From NCBI GenBank assembly GCA_947631385.1, contig CANRLE010000024.1:1-12764 (forward strand): a stretch of DNA of 12,764 nt. Direction: 5' to 3'. The notes below the pieces were generated by a model that worked only from the letters and a program-made list of their open reading frames with translations, had not been told where the DNA came from and made no database searches. This stretch comes from an uncultured Clostridia bacterium (GTDB lineage: Bacteria; Bacillota; Clostridia; TANB77; CAG-508). A program made the position numbers and the translations under genes. This document shows positions 1 to 5,289 of this stretch, piece by piece (position 1 is the stretch's first letter; each line of letters begins with the position of its first letter).

Positions 1-45
1 TCTTTTTGAAACGGTTTGAAGTTTTTGTGTTTATCAAATTTTTAT

Positions 46-74
46 AGTCTTGTAACCTAAGTTATATCAAGACT
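46..74. repeat. Inverted repeat (hairpin) beyond the tRNA-Tyr gene
   Basis: The arms AGTCTTG (46-52) and CAAGACT (68-74) are perfect complements. Inside them TAAC (53-56) pairs with GTTA (61-64) around a CTAA loop, leaving a 3-nt bulge. In RNA this would be an 11-bp hairpin. Neither strand has a clear T-tract after it, so it is not a convincing rho-independent terminator. It may end the tRNA transcript imperfectly, or belong to a gene to the left of the window. Confidence 0.45.
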
Positions 75-83
75 TATTAAAAG

Positions 84-90
84 TTCGACA
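84..90 (-). promoter_or_regulatory. Possible Spo0A binding site (0A box)
   Basis: The minus strand reads TGTCGAA, the core of the known 0A box, preceded by a run of T (TTTTTGTCGAAC). It lies just downstream of tRNA-Tyr, about 220 bp from the end of spo0A. A 7-mer can occur by chance and no target gene is visible here, so this is only a candidate. Confidence 0.22.
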
Positions 91-101
91 AAAACTCGTC
101 T

Positions 102-187
102 TGGTGGGCAGGGATGGATTCGAACCATCGTACTCAAATGAGAACAGATTTACAGTCTGCCGCCTTTAGCCACTCGGCCACCTACCC
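102..187 (-). tRNA. tRNA-Tyr (anticodon GTA)
   Basis: This 86-nt class II tRNA reads on the minus strand. The acceptor arms GGGTAGG and CCTGCCC pair with one G-U. The anticodon loop CTGTAAA holds GTA between the stem halves GCAGA and TCTGT. The long variable arm contains the stem CTCA/TGAG, as expected for bacterial tRNA-Tyr. The T arm is GATGG-TTCGAAT-CCATC. The 3' end ACCA is encoded in the DNA, which is usual in Firmicutes. It has its own promoter (206-234) and lies behind the spo0A terminator, so it is transcribed independently. Confidence 0.97.
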
Positions 188-205
188 AAATTGCACTGCT
201 TAATT

Positions 206-234
206 ATTATACTATTTTAAACATACATTGTCAA
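206..234 (-). promoter_or_regulatory. Sigma-A promoter of tRNA-Tyr
   Basis: On the minus strand the -35 box TTGACA (229-234) and the -10 box TATAAT (206-211) are both perfect consensus with a 17-bp spacer. The start of transcription would lie about 10 nt before the mature tRNA 5' end at 187. A consensus promoter fits a highly expressed stable RNA. Confidence 0.85.
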
Positions 235-259
235 CACTTTTTTATCATTTTTTCTTCAT

Positions 260-302
260 AAAAAACCTCTAATACTTATTTTAAAAATATTAGAGGTTTT
301 TT
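260..302 (-). terminator. Rho-independent terminator of spo0A
   Basis: Two perfectly complementary 15-nt arms (260-274 and 288-302) enclose a 13-nt loop. They contain CCTCTAATA/TATTAGAGG flanked by A6 and T6. It begins 8 nt after the spo0A stop. Because A and T tracts flank both sides it could also work from the other direction. Confidence 0.88.
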
Positions 303-310
303 AACAACAA

Positions 311-1129
311 TCATGCTGATTTTAATTCTAAACGTAACTTATCTGCAATCATTGCAATAAATTCTGAATTTGTTGGTTTGCCTTTTGCTGCTGAAATAGT
401 ATATCCAAAAATATTCTCTACTGCCTCTTGTTGCCCTCTACCCCAAGCAACTTCTATCGCGTGGCGAATTGCACGTTCAACTCTTGATGGCGTTGTATTG
501 TATTTACATGCAATTTTAGGATACAAACTTTTAGTAATCTGGTTTATAACGTCAATGTCATTAACCACCATCATAATAGCCTCTCTCAAATATTGATACC
601 CTTTTATATGTGCTGGCACACCTACTTCATGAATTAAATTAGTAACCAAAGCTTCTAAGTTTTCTTCTTTTTTCGTTCCTTCATCAGATAACTCTATGTA
701 CTTTTGCTTCGACTCTTTATTCGCATAAGTAATTCCTGATTGATTTGGTTTATAAAATTTAATTTCTCTAATCCTTTTCATTAAAACTTCGATGTCAAAC
801 GGTTTTACAATATAATAGTCTGCTCCTGCCATAATAGCCTTTTGAGTTATTTTGTCCTGCCCAACGGCTGATAACATGATACAAGTTGGTTTTTTATCTA
901 TTTTCATCATATTTATTTTTTCTAATACTCCTAAGCCATCTAAATGTGGCATAATAACATCTAATATTACTACATCTGGTATGGTATTTGCTATCATATC
1001 AACTGCTTCATTTCCATCCTTTGCAATTGCAATTACCTCCATATCTTCTTGACTATCAATGTAAGAAGATAATGTGTGACTAAATTCTTGATTATCGTCA
1101 GCAATTAAAATACTAAGTTTCTCTTTCAT
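311..1129 (-). CDS. spo0A: Stage 0 sporulation response regulator Spo0A
   Basis: This is the master regulator of sporulation entry, a phosphorylation-activated DNA-binding protein of 272 residues, close to the usual 260-270. Residues 1-125 form a receiver domain with the acidic pair D11/D12, phospho-acceptor D57 in LDVIMP, S87 and K109 in VKPF. A linker follows to about residue 155. The C-terminal Spo0A effector domain carries the family's recognition-helix signature TPSRVERAIRHAIEVAWGRG (213-232). The ATG has AGGAGG 6 nt upstream (1136-1141). spo0A is often found beside spoIVB; here it instead lies downstream of yigZ and ends at a strong terminator before tRNA-Tyr. It has its own sigma-A-like promoter, and no terminator separates it from the upstream cluster. 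The receiver and the DNA-contacting signature are both intact, so I see no sign of decay. Confidence 0.97.
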   Translation of the reverse strand: MKEKLSILIADDNQEFSHTLSSYIDSQEDMEVIAIAKDGNEAVDMIANTIPDVVILDVIMPHLDGLGVLEKINMMKIDKKPTCIMLSAVGQDKITQKAIMAGADYYIVKPFDIEVLMKRIREIKFYKPNQSGITYANKESKQKYIELSDEGTKKEENLEALVTNLIHEVGVPAHIKGYQYLREAIMMVVNDIDVINQITKSLYPKIACKYNTTPSRVERAIRHAIEVAWGRGQQEAVENIFGYTISAAKGKPTNSEFIAMIADKLRLELKSA

Positions 1130-1158
1130 CTTTTACCTCCTAATTTTTTATATTGCCT

Positions 1159-1187
1159 ATTATAATCATTTATTCGATGAAAAGCAA
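1159..1187 (-). promoter_or_regulatory. Sigma-A-like promoter of spo0A
   Basis: On the minus strand TTGCTT (1182-1187) and TATAAT (1159-1164) are separated by exactly 17 bp. The -10 box is 18 bp upstream of the AGGAGG site of spo0A. I found no good sigma-H -35 box partnered with the CGAAT in the spacer. Confidence 0.65.
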
Positions 1188-1194
1188 TTGTTTT

Positions 1195-1209
1195 TGGAAA
1201 ATTTTTCCA
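1195..1209. promoter_or_regulatory. Palindrome upstream of the spo0A -35 box, possible operator
   Basis: TGGAAAA and TTTTCCA form perfect 7-bp arms around a single T, 7 bp upstream of the predicted -35 box. A 1-nt loop cannot form that full hairpin in RNA, and no T-tract follows. A protein binding site is therefore more likely than a terminator. No regulator can be named. Confidence 0.3.
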
Positions 1210-1232
1210 TATTTTTTATAAAAAGACTTTTT

Positions 1233-1865
1233 TCATATACTTTTCGTTATGTATTTTTTAGTTAATTCTTTTAAATCTTTTATATTAACTTTTTTTGTTT
1301 CAAAATCTTTCAGCAATTTTGATTTTTTTTCTTCTTCTAACTCTATTTTACAAACCACTAATTCTAGGTATTCTGCATTTGTTATCAAAATTTGATTATT
1401 TTTACAATAATGTTGGAATACATCAAATTGATTATACTCAATAGTGACAAGCATCTCTATTCCTTGACATTTTATAACCCTTTCAGTTTTTTCAATAGCT
1501 TTTAATAAACTATCTGAATAGGCTCTAACTAAGCCACCTGTGCCTAATAAAATTCCTCCAAAATAACGAGTAACAATTATCATCACATTCATTAATTGAT
1601 TTTTTTGTAAAATTGCTAACATTGGCGTTCCTGCAGTTCCAGCTGGTTCCCCATCATCACTTGATTTCTCTATAATTTGATTATTATCATCTAAAATTCT
1701 ATAAGCCATACAGTTATGCCTAGCATCATGATATTTTTTCTTAATTTCCTTTAGCAATTTTTCTGCTTTGTCTGTACTCTCAATATAAAATAAATGAGCA
1801 ATAAATTTAGATTTTTTAACAACTATTTCAGTTTCAATATCACATTTAATTGTAATAAACTCCAT
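1233..1865 (-). CDS. yigZ: YigZ/IMPACT family protein (UPF0029)
   Basis: This 210-residue protein has the usual length and layout of bacterial YigZ. The N-terminal UPF0029/IMPACT domain (about 1-125) carries DARHNCMAY (47-55), SDDGEPAGTAGTPML (69-83) and the glycine-rich stretch VTRYFGGILLGTGGLVRAYS (98-117). A smaller C-terminal DUF1949-type domain spans about 135-205. Eukaryotic IMPACT modulates the Gcn2 pathway; the bacterial members' function is poorly defined, and binding to nucleic acid or to translation factors has been suggested. The ATG lies 3 nt after the stop of the flavoprotein gene, and its AAGGAG ribosome site is made from the last codons of that gene. Translation of the two is therefore probably coupled. 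The family call is firm, but the role is not. Confidence 0.93.
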   Translation of the reverse strand: MEFITIKCDIETEIVVKKSKFIAHLFYIESTDKAEKLLKEIKKKYHDARHNCMAYRILDDNNQIIEKSSDDGEPAGTAGTPMLAILQKNQLMNVMIIVTRYFGGILLGTGGLVRAYSDSLLKAIEKTERVIKCQGIEMLVTIEYNQFDVFQHYCKNNQILITNAEYLELVVCKIELEEEKKSKLLKDFETKKVNIKDLKELTKKYITKSI

Positions 1866-1868
1866 TTT

Positions 1869-3131
1869 TTACTCCTTTAATAATCCTGCTGTATAACCAG
1901 TTGAATAAGCTATTTGCAAATTAAATCCACCTGTGTAACTGTCTACATCTATAATTTCTCCTGCAAAATACAAACCTTTTACCCTTTTAGATTCCATAGT
2001 TTTTGGATTAATCTCTTTTGTATTAATACCTCCACTTGTAATAATTGCTTCCTCAATTGGTCTAAAATCTTTTATTACTACTACAAAATTTTTTAGTAAT
2101 TTTATTAATTTCCTTCGTTCCTCCTTAGTAATACTATTTACTTGCTTACTGCTGTCAATTTCACTTTTACTAACGATAATAGGAATTAATTTTTGAGGTA
2201 ATAATTTATCTAAACTATTTTTAAATTGCTTATTTTTTATTTCTTTAAAATCCCTTAATATCCTTTGATCTAACTTTTCTTCTGTTAAAGCTGGTTTAAA
2301 ATCAATTATTAACTTAATGCTTTTTTGTTTCAATTTTTCTTTTATTTTTGGATAATGGACTAAATGCGCAGAAGCACTCAAAATAGTAGGTCCTGATACT
2401 CCAAAATGTGTAAACAGCATCTCTCCAAAGTCTTTATAAATAATTTTATTATTTTCTATATCAACTAATTGTATTCCTACATTTTTTAGACTCAATCCCT
2501 GTAACTGCTGACACATATCCTTTTCATAGCTAGTCAAAGGTACTAAAGAAGGTTTAATTGGTATAACGCTATGTCCTAATTCTTCTACTAGTTTATATCC
2601 ATCTCCTGTTGAACCTGTTAAAGGATAACTTTTTCCACCAGTAGCTAAAATTACTCTATCTGCTTCTATAACTTCATTATTAGATTTTACTCCAATAACT
2701 CTCTTTATATTATCTTCACTCTTTACTAATATTTTTGTTATTTGTGTTTCTTGTTTCACAACAACTCCTAATTGTTTTAGTTTTTTAATAAAACATTTTA
2801 ATACATCTTCTGATTTATCTGTAACAGGAAATATCCTATTTCCTCTTTCTTCTTTAACTTTCAATCCTTGTTCTTCTAAAAATCGTATTATATCTTGATT
2901 TGTATAATTTTGATAACAACTATGTAAAAACATACCATTACAAGGCGTATTTTTAATAAATTCGCCCATATCTAAAGAAGATGTAATATTACATCTTCCT
3001 TTACCTGTGATTAATAACTTTCTTCCTAGTGATTTCATCTTTTCAAATAAAATCACTTCATTGCCATTCTGTCTAGCAGAAATAGCAGCCATCATACCTG
3101 CCGGTCCTCCCCCAATTATAACTACTTTCAT
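1869..3131 (-). CDS. NAD(P)/FAD-dependent oxidoreductase, BaiN/HI0933 (YhiN) family
   Basis: This 420-residue flavoprotein of the HI0933-like family probably sits in the cytoplasm. It opens with a Rossmann FAD-binding motif GGGPAG (7-12) and the ribose-binding E30. The family signature GRKLLITGKGRCNIT follows at 36-50. An internal ATGGKSYPLTGSTGDG motif and the C-terminal segment GLYFAGEIIDVDSYTGGFN (386-404) complete the FAD site. One characterised family member, BaiN of Clostridium scindens, was linked to bile-acid 7-dehydroxylation. Most members, including YhiN, have no proven substrate, and nothing nearby suggests bile-acid genes. The start ATG overlaps the upstream stop by 4 bp (ATGA), and the 3' end feeds straight into yigZ. 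The family call is firm; the substrate is unknown. Confidence 0.93.
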   Translation of the reverse strand: MKVVIIGGGPAGMMAAISARQNGNEVILFEKMKSLGRKLLITGKGRCNITSSLDMGEFIKNTPCNGMFLHSCYQNYTNQDIIRFLEEQGLKVKEERGNRIFPVTDKSEDVLKCFIKKLKQLGVVVKQETQITKILVKSEDNIKRVIGVKSNNEVIEADRVILATGGKSYPLTGSTGDGYKLVEELGHSVIPIKPSLVPLTSYEKDMCQQLQGLSLKNVGIQLVDIENNKIIYKDFGEMLFTHFGVSGPTILSASAHLVHYPKIKEKLKQKSIKLIIDFKPALTEEKLDQRILRDFKEIKNKQFKNSLDKLLPQKLIPIIVSKSEIDSSKQVNSITKEERRKLIKLLKNFVVVIKDFRPIEEAIITSGGINTKEINPKTMESKRVKGLYFAGEIIDVDSYTGGFNLQIAYSTGYTAGLLKE

Positions 3132-3886
3132 TTTGTACCCTTCTTTTTATTGGTTGTTTTTTTAGTTGTTTTTGTAGCAGGTTTCTTTTCTGTTGTTTTC
3201 TTAGTAGTAGATTTTGTAGTCGTAGTTTTTTTAGCTGGTGATTTTTTTGTTGTAGTCTTTTTGGTTGTAGTCTTCTTCTTTACTGGCTCTTCTTTTGGTT
3301 CTGGTTCTTGTATTATAACTTCTTCTACATCTTCACCTTCATTTTCATCATCACCATTTAGATATCCTATATCATTTTCTTGTGCCTGTTTTATATATCT
3401 TTCTAATTCATCATTTTGATTTTTACTACTTTCATCATCAAAGAAAAATTCTATATCTGCATCATCATCCTCTTCTACTGGCTTTTCTTCCACTATTTCT
3501 TTTTCTTCGTCTTTTTCTACTTCTTCTGTGTCATTTTCTTCAATGTCATCATCAAATAAAAATTCTATATCATTATTTGATTCTGTATCTTCTTGACTTT
3601 CCTGTAAATCCTCTATTTCCTCAGGCTCATCCTCTTCATTTTCATCTTCTTCTGATTCTTCTACTGCTTCCTCTGGCTGTTCTTCTTGTTCCTGCAAAAT
3701 ATCTACATATTTATTTTTCTTTTTCATTGATTTCTTTTTTTCTTGCATTTCTTTTTTAGCTAACTTTAGAGCTTCTTTCTCTTCTTTTTCCTTTCTCTTT
3801 TCTGCTAATCTTTGTTCTCTTCCTCCTAAAATTAAAATTGCGATAATAATTAAAATTAAGCCTAACAAACTTACAACTACTACCAT
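3128..3886 (-). CDS. Unrecognised single-pass membrane protein with acidic core and histone H1-like Lys/Thr tail
   Basis: I do not recognise a family for this 252-residue protein. Residues 2-20 form one hydrophobic helix (VVVVSLLGLILIIIAILIL). A basic, probably coiled-coil segment follows (23-59, rich in KE/KK). A strongly acidic, presumably disordered region runs over 62-200, and a tail of Lys, Thr, Ala and Pro over 203-252 includes KKSPAKK, as in histone H1. The acidic part holds two near copies of one short motif, DIEFLFDDD (106-114) and DIEFFFDDE (144-152). Basic residues right after the helix suggest that the C-terminal bulk faces the cytoplasm. AAGGAG lies upstream of the ATG. The gene sits 37 bp after the methionine gamma-lyase-family gene and overlaps the flavoprotein start by 4 bp, so it is part of that operon. 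The tail could bind DNA, RNA or another anionic polymer; that is inference from composition only. Confidence 0.82.
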   Translation of the reverse strand: MVVVVSLLGLILIIIAILILGGREQRLAEKRKEKEEKEALKLAKKEMQEKKKSMKKKNKYVDILQEQEEQPEEAVEESEEDENEEDEPEEIEDLQESQEDTESNNDIEFLFDDDIEENDTEEVEKDEEKEIVEEKPVEEDDDADIEFFFDDESSKNQNDELERYIKQAQENDIGYLNGDDENEGEDVEEVIIQEPEPKEEPVKKKTTTKKTTTKKSPAKKTTTTKSTTKKTTEKKPATKTTKKTTNKKKGTK

Positions 3887-3909
3887 TTTTCTTTCTCCTT
3901 TCTTAATTT

Positions 3910-3922
3910 GGCTAACTTAGCC
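3910..3922. repeat. Short palindrome between two operon genes
   Basis: GGCTAA and TTAGCC are perfect 6-bp arms around one base, immediately after the stop of the methionine gamma-lyase-family gene. In RNA it could fold as a 4-bp GC-containing stem with a 5-nt loop, and no T-run follows. It might stabilise or separate transcript segments, or be a chance element. Confidence 0.25.
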
Positions 3923-3923
3923 T

Positions 3924-5159
3924 TTATTTTTGCATATATTGAATTGCCTTTAGTATACCCAATTTACCATATTCATATGTAAGTCCACCTTGTAAATAAG
4001 CAATATATGGTTCACGAATTGGTCCATCACAACTAAGTTCTATTGTAGAACCTTGTGTAAAAGTACCTGCTGCCATAATAACTTTATCCTCATATCCTCC
4101 CATGTCACTTGGAAATGGAATTACATTTGAATCAATAGGAGAGCCTTTTTGTATTCCTTGACAAAATCTAATAAGCTTTTCTTCAGATCCTAAATGAATT
4201 GTTTGAACAATATCTGCTCTTGGCTCATCATATTTTGGTTCTACCTTATAATTTAATTTTTCTAACATTCTACTAGCAAATACCATTGTCTTCAAACTAC
4301 TTGCAACAACACTTGGAGCAAAAAATAATCCTTTTAATAATAAAGTATTTTGATTTAAAGATGGTCCTATTTCTTTTCCTATTCCTGGTGATGTTAATCT
4401 CTCAGCACATAACTCAATCAATTCCTTTTTTCCTGTAATATATGCCCCTGATGTTGCAATTCCAGCTCCTAGATTTTTCATGAGAGATCCTACAGCAATA
4501 TCAGCTCCTATTTCAATCGGTTCTCTATTTTGTACAAACTCTCCATAACAATTATCTACCATAATTATTACATCACTATTTACTTCACGTATTTCTTTAA
4601 TCACTTTTTCTATTTGCTCTATTCGCAAACTTTTTCGAGTAGAATATCCTCTTGATCTTTGAATTTCGACTAATTTTATATCATGTTTTTTTAACCTTTC
4701 TTTTATCCTATCAATATCAAATTCATTTTCCTTTAGGTCTATTTGTTCATATTTAATTTGATATGCTTTCAAAGAACTTTTACTCTCTTCTTTTCCTATT
4801 CCTATTACAGTTTGCAAAGTGTCATATGGTTCTCCTGTAATGCTTAACATTATATCTCCAGGTCTTAATAAAGCTGACAATGTTACTGCTAAGGCATGTG
4901 TTCCAGATATCAATTGAGTTCTAACTAAACTGTCTTCTGCTTTAAAAATATGACTATAAATTTCTTCTATCTTGTTTCTTCCTGGTTCATCTATTCCATA
5001 TCCAGTAGAAGAATTTAAGTGTGCTTCTTGTAGTTGGCATTCTTGAAATGCTTTTAATACTTTTTCACTATTAATCTCACATATTTTGTCAATCTTCTCC
5101 AATATAGGTTTTATGTCTTTTTGCACTTTTGCTGAAATTTCTGCCAAATCTTGCTCCAT
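3924..5159 (-). CDS. PLP-dependent methionine gamma-lyase family protein (aluminium resistance / YnbB family)
   Basis: This is a 411-residue, fold-type I PLP enzyme of the family annotated as methionine gamma-lyase or aluminium resistance protein (Pfam Met_gamma_lyase, YnbB of Bacillus), with the usual length. The N-terminal part has the family-like stretch STGYGIDEPGRNKIEEIY (51-68). SGTHALAVTLSALLRPGD (85-102) forms the start of the PLP pocket. D202 in VDNCYGEF should contact the pyridine nitrogen, and K228 in GSLMKNLG is the expected Schiff-base lysine. Late segments such as GGYEDKVIMAAGTFTQGSTIELSCDGP match the C-terminal domain. The actual substrate in this family is unsettled; carbon-sulfur lyase activity is inferred from homology. 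It is the first gene of the minus-strand cluster, with a promoter at 5196-5224 and an AGAGGT ribosome site. Family confidence is high, substrate low. Confidence 0.92.
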   Translation of the reverse strand: MEQDLAEISAKVQKDIKPILEKIDKICEINSEKVLKAFQECQLQEAHLNSSTGYGIDEPGRNKIEEIYSHIFKAEDSLVRTQLISGTHALAVTLSALLRPGDIMLSITGEPYDTLQTVIGIGKEESKSSLKAYQIKYEQIDLKENEFDIDRIKERLKKHDIKLVEIQRSRGYSTRKSLRIEQIEKVIKEIREVNSDVIIMVDNCYGEFVQNREPIEIGADIAVGSLMKNLGAGIATSGAYITGKKELIELCAERLTSPGIGKEIGPSLNQNTLLLKGLFFAPSVVASSLKTMVFASRMLEKLNYKVEPKYDEPRADIVQTIHLGSEEKLIRFCQGIQKGSPIDSNVIPFPSDMGGYEDKVIMAAGTFTQGSTIELSCDGPIREPYIAYLQGGLTYEYGKLGILKAIQYMQK

Positions 5160-5195
5160 TCTTATATACCTCTTCTGCTTTTTTATTATATCATC

Positions 5196-5224
5196 ATTTT
5201 ACTACATTTTTATTTATTTTACAA
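5196..5224 (-). promoter_or_regulatory. Sigma-A-like promoter of the four-gene cluster
   Basis: TTGTAA (5219-5224) and TAAAAT (5196-5201) on the minus strand are separated by 17 bp. They lie between the terminator of the surface-protein gene and the start codon at 5159. A second -10-like TATAAT lies slightly downstream but lacks a good -35 partner. Confidence 0.55.
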
Positions 5225-5235
5225 TCATTTATAAC

Positions 5236-5280
5236 AAAAAAATTAAGGATTATGGGGTCGTCCCCAAATCCTTAATTTTT
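5236..5280 (-). terminator. Rho-independent terminator of the surface-protein gene
   Basis: The arms at 5238-5257 and 5262-5280 pair almost perfectly. They comprise a GGGG/CCCC top, a TCGT loop, one bulged base and a long AT-rich base containing TTAAGGATT/AATCCTTAA. On the minus strand the hairpin runs into seven T. It starts 10 nt after the stop codon at 5290. It is the most stable hairpin in the window and separates the adhesin from the operon behind it. Confidence 0.92.
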
Positions 5281-5289
5281 CTTGAATTT

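Noticed and set aside
3..47. Possible 3' end of a plus-strand gene at the left edge
   Set aside because: The open frame is only 14 codons, Phe/Lys-rich as expected of AT-rich noncoding DNA, and has no family signal.
378..1052. Plus-strand open frames 378-596 and 852-1052 inside spo0A
   Set aside because: They lie wholly antisense to a clear spo0A gene and show no ribosome site or family features.
1165..1181. 0A box in the spo0A promoter spacer (CATCGAA)
   Set aside because: It differs from the TGTCGAA core at two positions, too weak to claim autoregulation.
1914..2096. Plus-strand open frame opposite the flavoprotein gene
   Set aside because: Antisense to conserved FAD-binding codons, low-complexity product and no start signal.
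3150..3759. Two plus-strand open frames (3150-3419, 3382-3759) opposite the charge-block gene
   Set aside because: Their Val/Phe- and Leu/His-rich proteins are antisense images of Lys/Thr- and Glu/Asp-rich codons. They lack ribosome sites and overlap a well-supported operon gene.
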